Source: Bryobacterales bacterium (lineage in GTDB: Bacteria > Acidobacteriota > Terriglobia > Bryobacterales > Bryobacteraceae). From it: 54,911 nt of DNA. The notes beneath the pieces are model-generated. The model was not told the origin of the DNA. It saw nothing but the letters and a program-made list of their open reading frames with translations, and ran no database searches. Made by a program: the position numbers and the translations under genes. Below, piece after piece: positions 19,495 through 27,720 of the stretch. The stretch spans positions 1-54,911 of the forward strand of contig JAEUQF010000066.1 in assembly GCA_016789745.1 (NCBI GenBank), given 5' to 3'. Position 1 is the first letter of the stretch. Every line of letters begins with the position of its first letter.

Positions 19495-21008
19495 GGCACA
19501 AACTCCTTGTGACCCAGACGTTCGGCGCACGTGCGCTCGCCCGAGGCCACTCGTAATAGCAGGTCGAATATCTCCTGACCCACCTGCGCCACCGTCGCCT
19601 CGCCTTCGGCTATGCGCCCGGCGTTGACGTCCATGTTGTCCTTCATGCGGTTGTACATGGCCTGGTTGGTGGCGATTTTGATCACTGGCACCGACGGGAA
19701 ACCGATCGCACTGCCGCGTCCGGTAGTGAAGGCAATGAGATTGCAGCCGCCGGCCGCCAGCCCAGTCAGCGACACCGGATCATAGCCCGGCGTATTCATG
19801 AACACAAAGCCCGGCATGGTGATGCGCTCCGCGTAATCCACCGCTTCGTTCAACGTGGTGCACCCGGCTTTGGCCACCGCACCCAGGCTCTTTTCCAGAA
19901 TATTGGTGAGGCCGCCTTCCTTGTTCCCGGGCGACGGATTGTCATTGAAACTACCGCCCATCCGCACCAGGTATTCCTTGTAGTTCTTCACGAACTCCAG
20001 CAGCCGTTCGGCCACCTGCCGGTTTCGCGCGCGCTTCACCAGCAGATGCTCGGCACCGAAGATCTCGGTGGTTTCGGCCAGTACGCTGCTGGCGTGGATC
20101 TCGGCCAGCAGGTCGGACGTGACGCCCAGGGCGGGGTTCGCCGTGATGCCGGAGAACGAGTCCGACCCGCCACAGTTCAGGCCCAGCACAATCTTCGATG
20201 CCGGCACTTCGGTGCGCTTCTCTTCGGTTGCGCGCTCCATCATGCGGGCGATCTCCCGCCGCGCGGCTTCCACGGTGGCGATGGTTCCGCCGGAGGTCTG
20301 CAGCGTGAAGCCGGCCAGACGATCGGTGCGCGGGGCGCCTTTCCCCAGGTAGTGATCGATCTGGTTCACCTCGCAGCCAAGCCCAAGGATGATGGCCGCC
20401 GACACGTTCGGGTGGTTGAGCACGCCGCTCAGCGTGCGCTGCAACTGGATGGTGTCCGGTCCGATCGAGTGCCCGCAGCCTTCGCCATGTGGGAAGGCGA
20501 CGATGCCGTCCACATTCGCAGGCAGCTTCTCGCCCACATAGCTGGCGGCGATCAGCTCGGCCGTATGCGCGGCGCAGTTGCTGGCCGCGACTACGGCGAT
20601 GTAGTTGCGCGTCCCTACGCGTCCGTCTTCGCGCTGGTAACCCAGGAAGGTCGGAACCCGCGCGGGCAGCGGCGGCAGCGGCACCTCTGCCGTGGGGAAC
20701 TCGTAATCGAAGCTGAGTTCTTCAAAGCGCACATTATGGGTGTGCATCCAACGCCCGGGCTCCAGCGTGGCCGTGGCCTGGCCGATATCCTGTCCATAAC
20801 GGTAGACGCGGTCGCCGCTGGCGATCGGCCGCAGCGATACCTTGTGCCCGGCCGGAACCGGGTCGAGCAGCGTGATCGCGCGGCCGTCCACTTCCACTTC
20901 CTGCCCGGCAGGCAGCGAGGCCCGGGCAATCCCTACGTTGTCTTTCGGATGCAGCAGGATAACCGCGTTTTGCGCCGTCGGCGTAGGCGCGATGGAGACG
21001 AGACTCAT
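19470..21008 (-). CDS. UxaA family hydro-lyase, altronate dehydratase-like
   Basis: 512 residues. Residues about 12-100 are an SAF domain (ALTLDP-like hinge, SLRPIASGDRVYRYG), and residues 115-512 are the UxaA core with FLGYQREDGRVGTRNYIAV, IVAFPHGEGCGHSIG, LGLGCEVNQI, VLGLNCGGSDSFSGITANPA and GFVFMNTPGYDPVSLTG. The fused SAF-UxaA layout and length match altronate dehydratase (about 495 residues), which turns D-altronate into 2-keto-3-deoxygluconate in galacturonate breakdown and needs a divalent metal. Galactarate dehydratase GarD has the same layout and cannot be ruled out by eye. No other uronate genes are adjacent. The HIT gene ends 34 bases upstream. Confidence 0.82.
   Translation of the reverse strand: MSLVSIAPTPTAQNAVILLHPKDNVGIARASLPAGQEVEVDGRAITLLDPVPAGHKVSLRPIASGDRVYRYGQDIGQATATLEPGRWMHTHNVRFEELSFDYEFPTAEVPLPPLPARVPTFLGYQREDGRVGTRNYIAVVAASNCAAHTAELIAASYVGEKLPANVDGIVAFPHGEGCGHSIGPDTIQLQRTLSGVLNHPNVSAAIILGLGCEVNQIDHYLGKGAPRTDRLAGFTLQTSGGTIATVEAARREIARMMERATEEKRTEVPASKIVLGLNCGGSDSFSGITANPALGVTSDLLAEIHASSVLAETTEIFGAEHLLVKRARNRQVAERLLEFVKNYKEYLVRMGGSFNDNPSPGNKEGGLTNILEKSLGAVAKAGCTTLNEAVDYAERITMPGFVFMNTPGYDPVSLTGLAAGGCNLIAFTTGRGSAIGFPSVPVIKIATNQAMYNRMKDNMDVNAGRIAEGEATVAQVGQEIFDLLLRVASGERTCAERLGHKEFVPWRIGPVM
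19503..19508 (-). promoter_or_regulatory. Ribosome binding site AAGGAG inside the UxaA gene, for the thioesterase
   Basis: Plus-strand CTCCTT reads AAGGAG on the minus strand, 8 bases before GTG 19494. It lies within the last codons of the upstream gene, which supports coupled translation and decides among three possible starts. Confidence 0.6.
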
Positions 21009-21042
21009 GAACTTGTCATTCTATCGCAGCAGCGGCGGCAAC

Positions 21043-21606
21043 TCAGCGCAGCAGCACGGTCTCGGTGACCTGCTCCCCCAGATGTACATGCAGCATGCCG
21101 CCTTCCGGATGCACCCACACGCCGCTGTCCGCCGGCACCGGAATATCCTCCGGCCGGCTTACAATCCGCACGTGGCGCAGCGTCTCCGCCGCCCGCGCGA
21201 ACTTGCCGATATGCAGATGCGTGTGGCACTGCGTGCGGTAAATCTCCCCGTTATAGGCCAAGCCCCACTCATCCTTGCCCCACAACTCCGTCGCCTTGGC
21301 AATCGCAGCCTTCCACAACTTCGTCCGCTCGGCATGGCTCATTTCATGGAAGTGATGCCGTCCCTTGCCATGCGCCTTCGGCAGCGCCAGCCAGCGGTTC
21401 GGCTTCCTCGGATTGATGTCCTTCAGGAAGAACACCTCCCCTGACTGCTTCTCCGCCTCGTTACAAAGGCTGCATTGGCGCGCCTTCATCGATTCGGCAT
21501 TCGCCGGATCGCACTCACAAACCGTGTTCTGCACAACGGGCAACTGCGCCATCGTGACGGGCGCAAGGGTCAAGCTGAGGAAGACAACCGCGGCATGCCA
21601 TCGCAT
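21043..21606 (-). CDS. Exported HIT-family hydrolase/transferase
   Basis: 187 residues. Residues 1-20 are a signal peptide (VVFLSLTLAPVTMA-Q). The HIT core runs about 45-150: CSLCNEAEK gives a Cys pair as in zinc-binding HIT proteins, WLALPKAHG is the usual middle strand, and the His triad is QCHTHLHIGK with His128, His130 and His132. HIT proteins hydrolyse or transfer nucleotidyl groups through the middle His. Most are cytoplasmic; the exported one with known function is CDP-diacylglycerol pyrophosphatase (Cdh), which has a similar HTHLHI site. A second His-rich turn near the end (MLHVHLGE) is unusual. The gene leads the operon with the UxaA and thioesterase genes. Confidence 0.82.
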   Translation of the reverse strand: MRWHAAVVFLSLTLAPVTMAQLPVVQNTVCECDPANAESMKARQCSLCNEAEKQSGEVFFLKDINPRKPNRWLALPKAHGKGRHHFHEMSHAERTKLWKAAIAKATELWGKDEWGLAYNGEIYRTQCHTHLHIGKFARAAETLRHVRIVSRPEDIPVPADSGVWVHPEGGMLHVHLGEQVTETVLLR

Positions 21607-21640
21607 AAGTGACCATTATTCCAAAGCCCGCGCCCGATAG

Positions 21641-21664
21641 CCCGACTATACTCCCGACTATACT
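21641..21664. repeat. Tandem 12-base repeat with a -10-like core
   Basis: CCCGACTATACT occurs twice in direct succession, immediately before the TTG start region of the glycosyltransferase gene. Each copy contains TATACT, a good -10 match, but no matching -35 is seen 17 bases upstream of either. Confidence 0.6.
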
Positions 21665-21669
21665 AACGG

Positions 21670-23085
21670 TTGGTGCCTCTGTTCGCCCGCCTGGGTCTGG
21701 CCGTTGCGGCCCTCTACCTTCTCTACCTCCATGGCCTCGATGCGGTGGGCGTGCTCGGTCCCGATGAGCCTCGCTACGCCGCCATCGGCACGTCGATGGC
21801 TCAGTCCGGCGATTGGGTCACGCCGCGCCTGTGGGGCCAGCCATGGTTTGAAAAGCCCGCGCTGTTGTATTGGCTCACCGCCGTCGGACGCCTGCTGGGG
21901 CTCAATGACGAACTGGCGCCGCGACTGCCTGTGGCGGTCTGCGGTGCGTTGTTCCTGCTCGCCTATCATCGCCTGCTGCGTGGCTCGCTTGGCCATCAGG
22001 CCGCGCTCCTCGCCACCCTGATTCTGGGCACCTGCGCCGGCTGGCTGGTCTACTCGCACATCGCTGTCACCGACATTCCGCTCAGTGCCAGCTTCGCCGG
22101 CGCCATGCTCCTCGCGCTCCCCTGGATCGAAGGCAAGGGCACGCGACGCCTGCCCTGGGTGGGGGTGCTGCTGGGAATCGCGGTGTTGGCCAAAGGCTTG
22201 GTCCCGCTGGTGCTGAGTGTGCCGCTCTTCGCCCTCCAGTGGCGGCGCTGGCGCGACTGGTGGCAGATCATCCTGCCAGCGATGCTCGTCGCCCTGCCGT
22301 GGTATGTACTCTGCACGCTCCGCAATGGCTGGCCATTCCTTGAGGAATTCTTTATCCGCCATCACTTCGGCCGCGCCATGACCGGCGCCCTGCAACACGT
22401 GCAGCCGGCGTGGTTCTACATCCCGGTCCTGCTGGGACTGCTGTTTCCGTGGACACCGTTGGTGACTTTGCTGCGGAAGCCGCGTACAGAGGCAGAGCGC
22501 TTTCTCTATACCTGGGCTGTCTTCGGATTCGTCTTTTTTTCGCTTGCTACGAACAAATTGCCGGGCTATTTACTGCCATTGCTGCCAGCAGTCTGTGCGT
22601 TGTGTGCGGTGGGTCTCGAAAGAGTGCGGCGACCGCAGCCGGCACTGATCGCCAGTTTCGTCCTGCTGGCGATCGTGCCTCTGCTGGTGCCTGTTCTGCC
22701 ACGTGCCGTAACCGATGGCCTGGGCGACGCATTGCCGGGAATACAATGGTCTGCCGTGCTGCTGGCCATACCGGGCTTCGGAGCCGCCGGCTGGTGGTTG
22801 ACGCGTCGCTTTGGCGCACGGGTGGCTGTCGAAGCCGGTGCTGCCGCCGTGACTTTGTCATTGGTCTATCTTCAGTACGCCGCCTTTCCCCAATTGGATC
22901 AAACCGCCTCCGCACGGGGAGTGTGGCGTACTGTTGCGGGCAATGCGGACGCGATTTGCCTGGATGCGCCCGGCCGAGGCCTGCGATATGGTCTGAACTA
23001 TTACGCCGGAAAGGAAATTCCCGGCTGCGACGTGGAGCCCCGTCCGATTCGTATTCCGCGCCGGACAGAGCGGGTGATCGATTAG
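21670..23085 (+). CDS. Glycosyltransferase family 39 (ArnT-like) membrane protein
   Basis: 471 residues. The start is TTG 21670 or GTG 21673; no better codon or clear ribosome site is present. The first membrane segment (LGLAVAALYLLYLHG) is followed by the first-loop motif GVLGPDEPRYAAIG with Asp32-Glu33, the acidic pair expected to bind metal and act in catalysis in GT-C fold enzymes. WVTPRLWGQPWFEKPALLYW continues the family signature. About ten more hydrophobic segments follow, then a short soluble C-terminal part. It probably moves a sugar from a polyprenyl-phosphate donor to lipid A, a glycoprotein or a cell-wall glycan, on the periplasmic side. The end overlaps the DUF2934 gene by four bases on the opposite strand. 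Confidence 0.85.
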   Translation: MVPLFARLGLAVAALYLLYLHGLDAVGVLGPDEPRYAAIGTSMAQSGDWVTPRLWGQPWFEKPALLYWLTAVGRLLGLNDELAPRLPVAVCGALFLLAYHRLLRGSLGHQAALLATLILGTCAGWLVYSHIAVTDIPLSASFAGAMLLALPWIEGKGTRRLPWVGVLLGIAVLAKGLVPLVLSVPLFALQWRRWRDWWQIILPAMLVALPWYVLCTLRNGWPFLEEFFIRHHFGRAMTGALQHVQPAWFYIPVLLGLLFPWTPLVTLLRKPRTEAERFLYTWAVFGFVFFSLATNKLPGYLLPLLPAVCALCAVGLERVRRPQPALIASFVLLAIVPLLVPVLPRAVTDGLGDALPGIQWSAVLLAIPGFGAAGWWLTRRFGARVAVEAGAAAVTLSLVYLQYAAFPQLDQTASARGVWRTVAGNADAICLDAPGRGLRYGLNYYAGKEIPGCDVEPRPIRIPRRTERVID

Positions 23086-23480
23086 ATGCGGCTGGCGAGG
23101 CGCGACTTTACTTCTTCTTCGGCGCGCAGCCAGTCCTGTACGGGATCGCCCTGCACACGGCCCCGATCTTCCCAGAAACGGTAGGCCAAGCGGGCAATCT
23201 CCTGCTGAAACTCTTCTGGGGAGGCCGACATAGCGGGTCCGGACGCCGGCATCGGCGCCAGAACTTCCCTGGTCTCCACTACTTCTTTCCCTGCCTTGGC
23301 CGTCGTGGCAGCCTTGGCTTCTCGTCCACTGTGCTTCACCGTCTTTGCAGCCCGGCTTCGCGTTTTCTTTTCTAACACGGGTGTCTCCATTTTTTTGACT
23401 ACCGCCGCTCCGGTTCCCGCGGACGAAGCGGTAACTTCCGGAGCAATTTCCGAGGTCGGCAAACTGCGCTTTCTAGGCAT
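23082..23480 (-). CDS. DUF2934 domain protein with charged low-complexity N-terminus
   Basis: 132 residues. AAGGAGG just before the ATG supports the start strongly. Residues 1-88 are basic and rich in Ala, Thr, Lys and Val, with no clear fold. The C-terminal 40 residues are the DUF2934 motif (EIARLAYRFWEDRGR, then GDPVQDWLRAEEEV). DUF2934 is a short helical module common in Acidobacteria and some Proteobacteria with no established role. The gene is divergent from the GMC oxidoreductase gene and convergent with the glycosyltransferase gene. Confidence 0.85.
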   Translation of the reverse strand: MPRKRSLPTSEIAPEVTASSAGTGAAVVKKMETPVLEKKTRSRAAKTVKHSGREAKAATTAKAGKEVVETREVLAPMPASGPAMSASPEEFQQEIARLAYRFWEDRGRVQGDPVQDWLRAEEEVKSRLASRI

Positions 23481-23626
23481 ATTCCTCCTTGAAAAGGGAT
23501 GAAACTATCTTAGCAGGTCTTAAAACACGAGGTTTGTGTCCTGTTTGAAACACTTTAGACTGACTGTGAAGTTCCAGACGCCGGCGCGCCCGCGCCATCC
23601 GCCGCACCTGTGCTATTCAAGTATTC

Positions 23627-25339
23627 ATGTTCCAAGTCAGAAGATCCGCTCCCGTCCACGATGTGGTCGTCATCGGGAGCGGCGCCGGCGGCGGTACGGT
23701 GGTGCAGGTTCTTACCCAACTGGGCGTGAAAGTGACGCTTCTCGAAGCCGGCCCCATGCTCAACCCCGCCAAGGACTTCAAGGAACATATGTGGCCCTAC
23801 CAGGTGCCGCACCGCGGTGCCGGCGCCGATGCCGAACAGTACTTCGGCCGCAAGAACTGGGGTTTCTGGAACGCGCCCAACTGCGCCTGGGAGATCAATG
23901 GCGAGCCCTACACCGTGGCCCCCGGCAGCAACTTCCAGTGGCACCGCTCCCGCATCCTCGGCGGCCGCACCAACCACTACGGCCGCATCACGCTGCGCTT
24001 TTCCGACTACGACTTCAAGCCCTACAGCTTCGATGGCCTGGGTACCGACTGGCCAGTGACTTACGACGAGATCGCCCCTTACTACGACCGGGCCGAGCGC
24101 TTCATCGGCGTCTGCGGCACTGCCGAAGGCATCCGCTCCGCGCCCGACGGGCAATTCCTTCCCGTCCCGGAGGCGCGCATCCATGAACGCATGCTGCAGA
24201 AGGCCGCCGGCGGACTGGGCATCAAAGTCATCCCGTCGCGCATGTCGATTCTGACGAAGCCGCTGAACGGGCGCCCAGCCTGCCACTACTGCGGCCAGTG
24301 CGGACGCGGCTGCACGACGGCGTCGAACTACTCCTCCAGCCAAGTGCAGATTCTGCCCGCGTTGAAGAGCGGCAAGCTGAATATCATCCCCAACGCCATG
24401 GCCCGCGAGATCCTCACCGATGCTACGGGCAAGGCCAGCGGCGTGGACTACATCGACACGCAGACCCGCCAGATGCATCGCATCCGCGCCCGCGTTGTCG
24501 TCGTGGCGTGCGGCGCCTGCGAGTCCGCCCGCCTGCTGCTGAATTCCAAGAGTTCGCGCCATCCCAATGGCTTGGCCAACGGCTCCGGCGTGGTCGGCCG
24601 CTACCTGACCGACACGGTCGGCTACGGGCTGTCCGGCTATGTCCCCGCGCTTGAAGGCATGCCGAAGTACAACACCGACGGCTATTCGGGCGGCCACCTC
24701 TACATCCCATGGTGGGAACTGGACAAGAAGAACAAGGACTTCCCGCGCGGCTATCACGTCGAAATCGGCGGCGGTTACGGCATGCCGCTGGTGGGCAGCT
24801 TCCACGGTATCTCCCGGCGCGTGGAGGGCTTCGGCGCGGACCTCAAGAACAACATCCTCAAGGAGTACGGCTGCATTGTCGGCCTTTCCGGCCGCGGCGA
24901 AATGATTCCTAATGAACACAGCTTCTGCGAGCTGGATCCGACCGTCACCGACCGCTTCGGCATCCCCGTTCTGCGCTTCCACTTCCGCTGGAGCGAGAAC
25001 GAAATCAAGCAGGCCAAGCACATGCACAAGACCTTCGTCGACATCATCGAAGCGATGGGCGGGCGTGTGATGGGCCTGCGCAATCCGGAACGCGAAGACG
25101 GCGGCATCTCCATCCCCGGCAGCATCATCCATGAGCTGGGCACCGTCCGTATGGGCGACGACCCCAACAAGAGTGCGTTGAATAAGTGGGAACAGGCCCA
25201 CGAGGTGAAGAATCTCTTCGTCTGCGACGCCGCGCCGTTTGTCAGCAACCCGGACAAGAATCCCACCCTCAGCATCAACGCCTTCGCCTGGCGCGCCAGC
25301 GACTACATGGCCGATCTGATGAAGAAAGGCGACCTGTAG
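23627..25339 (+). CDS. GMC family FAD-dependent oxidoreductase (gluconate/sugar dehydrogenase-like)
   Basis: 570 residues. The FAD-binding Rossmann motif DVVVIGSGAGGGTVVQVL is at residues 12-29, followed by the acidic strand end TLLEAGP. A Cys-rich loop (PACHYCGQCGRGC) resembles an Fe-S or disulfide element seen in the gluconate 2-dehydrogenase type of GMC protein. The C-terminal active-site region includes IIHELGTVRMGDDP and NPTLSINAFAWRA, with His and Asn in the usual places. The enzyme should oxidise a sugar or polyol hydroxyl and pass electrons to a cytochrome or quinone. It has no signal peptide; related enzymes leave the cell with a Tat-tagged small subunit, and a candidate small subunit lies 2.7 kb downstream at 27991. 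Confidence 0.9.
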   Translation: MFQVRRSAPVHDVVVIGSGAGGGTVVQVLTQLGVKVTLLEAGPMLNPAKDFKEHMWPYQVPHRGAGADAEQYFGRKNWGFWNAPNCAWEINGEPYTVAPGSNFQWHRSRILGGRTNHYGRITLRFSDYDFKPYSFDGLGTDWPVTYDEIAPYYDRAERFIGVCGTAEGIRSAPDGQFLPVPEARIHERMLQKAAGGLGIKVIPSRMSILTKPLNGRPACHYCGQCGRGCTTASNYSSSQVQILPALKSGKLNIIPNAMAREILTDATGKASGVDYIDTQTRQMHRIRARVVVVACGACESARLLLNSKSSRHPNGLANGSGVVGRYLTDTVGYGLSGYVPALEGMPKYNTDGYSGGHLYIPWWELDKKNKDFPRGYHVEIGGGYGMPLVGSFHGISRRVEGFGADLKNNILKEYGCIVGLSGRGEMIPNEHSFCELDPTVTDRFGIPVLRFHFRWSENEIKQAKHMHKTFVDIIEAMGGRVMGLRNPEREDGGISIPGSIIHELGTVRMGDDPNKSALNKWEQAHEVKNLFVCDAAPFVSNPDKNPTLSINAFAWRASDYMADLMKKGDL

Positions 25340-25355
25340 CACCATCCGTTGGAGG

Positions 25356-25394
25356 GCGGGTCTCTTAGACCCGCGCGGGACCCCCAGGTCCCGC
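25356..25394. repeat. Double-hairpin palindromic repeat (intergenic copy)
   Basis: Two adjacent perfect palindromes. GCGGGTCT-CTT-AGACCCGC is at 25356-25374 and GCGGGACC-CCCA-GGTCCCGC at 25375-25394, each with an 8-base stem. The element lies 17 bases after the GMC stop codon. It has the same plan as the element at 53597-53634. Without a T-run it is not a classical terminator. Confidence 0.8.
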
Positions 25395-25411
25395 TCCCCG
25401 AGGACAGATCA

Positions 25412-25516
25412 ATGTCGACTCCGGTTTTGAAGCAAGAGTGGGATTTGCGTGGAGCTGATTTCGAGGTCAGTCCGATTTGGCTTGCGGTCCATGGCACCGA
25501 TGAAGCAGCGGAGTAG
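25412..25516 (+). pseudogene. Possible truncated remnant of a small cytoplasmic protein
   Basis: A 34-codon frame opens with MSTPVLKQEWDLRG and runs ADFEVSPIWLAVHGTDEAAE to a stop. In a shifted frame at about 25521 there is MRPWDENGKR and a stop. The pattern recalls small proteins with (F/V)xVSPVW(V/L)xxH...D near the N-terminus and a later RPW motif, which would mean a deleted and frameshifted copy. No clear ribosome site precedes it. The rest of the gap up to 25647 shows nothing I can name. Confidence 0.25.
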
Positions 25517-25647
25517 TGCAATGAGACCATGGGACGAAAACGGGAAGCGTTGATGACTAAAGCGGGCCTGCTGAAAGCCTGTCGCGCGCGGGCGAAAACC
25601 CGGCGTTACCCCCTGCACGCAAGTCCGACACCCGCCGTCATAGAAGC

Positions 25648-27123
25648 ATGCACCCCTGCGTGCTCGCCCTCTTCGCCCTACACGCCGCCAGCGCCTCCCC
25701 AACCCTGCACTACACCCTAACCCCAACCGCTGGCACCCTCCACGTCGAACTCCGCGCCAAAGGCATTCCACCCAACACCAAGCCCGTCCTCCCCACGCAC
25801 TGGGGCAACGCCACCGACCTCGGCCACGCCATCCGCAACCTCCAACACCACAGCAGTTCCCACCTCTCCTACGACCTCATCCAGGACTGGCAGGGCGACC
25901 TCCGCGAATCCGTCCGCCACCGCCCGCACCTCACCAACACCTACCTCGAAATCGGCACCCAGAACGGCCTCATTTACCCCGAACTCCCGCCTGACGGTCG
26001 CATCATCATCACCTTCGATTGGCGTCTGCCGCCGGGCTGGTCGCTGGCCACCAGCTTCGGCGCCCGCGCCAACGCCCGCCGCTACAAGCAGCGCTTCCAA
26101 GGCCCGCTGCACCAGTTCGTCAACGCCTGGTTCACTGCCGGCGACTTCCGCCTCGCCCGCCACAAGGTCCAGGGCGGGGAAGTCGTCACGGCCATCCGCG
26201 GCCAGTTCGCCTTCGACGACACCGCCTTCCACCACGCCATCCTCAAACTCATCCGCTACGAACGCGCCTTTTTTGAGGACCATCGCTTCCCCTACTTCCT
26301 AGTGACTCTCGCCCCCTTCGGCAAAGGCCAATCCGGCTCCGGAGGCGGCGGCTTCACCAACGCCTTCAACCTCCACACCGCGCCCGAATCCAAGCTCACC
26401 ACCGGTCTGCTCTCGCTCATCGCCCATGAAACCTTCCACACCTGGAACCCGCTGCGCATGGGCCGCATCGCGTCGCCGCAGTCCCAATCGGCATGGTTCA
26501 GCGAAGGCTTCACCCGCTACTACCAGGACATCCTCCTGCTCGAAGCCGGCCTCATGCAACCGCAGGAATACCTCGACGCCCTGAACACGCGCATCCGGGA
26601 GTACCACCTCCAACGCCACAACCCCGACGATCAACTCCCGCGCCTCGGCTTCCTGTTCGCGCTGTGGCTCGATGCCCAACACCCACTCGACCCTCTGCTC
26701 CGCCACTTGGTCAAGGACCGGAACCCCGTCTTCGATAAGCCGCGAATCTTGGCCGCCATTGCCCACTACTACGGCACTGCCACCGCCGAGACCGTAGCCA
26801 GGCACCTCGACTCCAACCAGCCAGTCACCATGCCCACGAAAACCCGCATCCCCTGCGCCGCTCCACACCCCGTCGAGATGCACGCCTTCGATCTCGGCAT
26901 GGACCGCGCGGCGCTAATCGAATCCCGCCGCGTCACCAACCTCAACCCCAACGGCAACGCTGCCCGCGCCGGACTCCGCGAAGGCGACGCCATCCGTGGC
27001 ATCTCCATCTACTGGAACGATACTGACAAGCCGGTCAAACTCACCACCCGCGACGGCCGCACGTTCACCTACCTGCCGCATGGCGAAAGCCTGGGCACCG
27101 TGCCCCAGTACCGCTGTCCGTAA
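25648..27123 (+). CDS. Secreted M61-family (glycyl aminopeptidase-like) metallopeptidase
   Basis: 491 residues. A short signal peptide is read at residues 1-16 (VLALFALHAASA-S). An N-terminal beta domain with TLTPTAGTLHVELRAKGI is followed by the gluzincin core: HETFH at residues 260-264 inside SLIAHETFHTWNPLRMG, and WFSEGFTRYYQDILL carrying the third ligand Glu. A PDZ-like end (NPNGNAARAGLREGDAIRGI) closes the protein. M61 enzymes are zinc aminopeptidases or endopeptidases with a preference for small residues. The usual N-terminal domain is present, and length is a little under the common 600 residues. The gene is followed by an export-tagged His-rich protein on the same strand. Confidence 0.82.
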   Translation: MHPCVLALFALHAASASPTLHYTLTPTAGTLHVELRAKGIPPNTKPVLPTHWGNATDLGHAIRNLQHHSSSHLSYDLIQDWQGDLRESVRHRPHLTNTYLEIGTQNGLIYPELPPDGRIIITFDWRLPPGWSLATSFGARANARRYKQRFQGPLHQFVNAWFTAGDFRLARHKVQGGEVVTAIRGQFAFDDTAFHHAILKLIRYERAFFEDHRFPYFLVTLAPFGKGQSGSGGGGFTNAFNLHTAPESKLTTGLLSLIAHETFHTWNPLRMGRIASPQSQSAWFSEGFTRYYQDILLLEAGLMQPQEYLDALNTRIREYHLQRHNPDDQLPRLGFLFALWLDAQHPLDPLLRHLVKDRNPVFDKPRILAAIAHYYGTATAETVARHLDSNQPVTMPTKTRIPCAAPHPVEMHAFDLGMDRAALIESRRVTNLNPNGNAARAGLREGDAIRGISIYWNDTDKPVKLTTRDGRTFTYLPHGESLGTVPQYRCP

Positions 27124-27186
27124 AAAAGCGACGCCCCTTGTCACCGCCGCGCCCCGGATGCATCGTGAAGGCAGAGGAGGTAGTCA

Positions 27187-27705
27187 ATGCCTACCACATT
27201 CGACCGCCGCGCCCTGCTGGCGGGCCTTTTACCCCTATCCTTGGCCGCCCAGGGTCCGCATCACGGCGAGCATCACCACGGCATGCAAGGCCATCATGCC
27301 GGCGAGATGCCGCACATGCAGGACATGCGGAACATCCACGGCCTGTTCGACGAAGTGAAGGCCATCCGGCGCACCGTCATCAAACGCGACGACGGCGTGG
27401 AAGCCACCACCGAATCCGATAACCCGAAGGTAGCTGCCATGTTGCAGGCCCACGTGCAGCAGATGAAGAAGCGCCTGGACCAGGGCCACCCAATCCGCAC
27501 GTGGGATCCGCTGTTTGCCGCGCTATTCCAAAACTACAAACAGGTGAAGATGGAGATCGCCCAGACGTCCAAGGGTGTCCGCATCGTCCAGACCGGACGC
27601 AACCCGCAGGCCGTGAAACTTATCCACGCGCATGCCGAAGCCGTCACGGGATTCGTCACCAACGGCTATAAAGACATGCATCTGGAACACCCCGTGCCGG
27701 AGTAG
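27187..27705 (+). CDS. Exported histidine-rich protein, conserved family of unknown function
   Basis: 172 residues. GGAGG lies 6 bases before the ATG at 27187. The N-terminus has RRALLAGLLPLSLAAQ, a Tat-like or Sec signal. A His/Met cluster follows at about 25-52 (PHHGEHHHGMQGHHAGEMPH), which could bind Cu, Ni or Zn. The conserved core comes in two related halves: IKRTV-like AIRRTVIKRDDGVEATTESD then VKMEIAQTSKGVRIVQTG, and the ends VAAMLQAHVQQM and VKLIHAHAEAVTGFV. The core resembles a conserved family seen in environmental bacteria without known function. The internal repeat suggests a two-fold fold. Metal handling is an inference from composition. Confidence 0.7.
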   Translation: MPTTFDRRALLAGLLPLSLAAQGPHHGEHHHGMQGHHAGEMPHMQDMRNIHGLFDEVKAIRRTVIKRDDGVEATTESDNPKVAAMLQAHVQQMKKRLDQGHPIRTWDPLFAALFQNYKQVKMEIAQTSKGVRIVQTGRNPQAVKLIHAHAEAVTGFVTNGYKDMHLEHPVPE

Positions 27706-27720
27706 GAAGCGCAGGGAGCC

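Noticed and set aside
25356..25394. CRISPR repeat or rho-independent terminator
   Set aside because: There is no spacer-repeat series and no T-run; the plan is that of a paired palindromic repeat.
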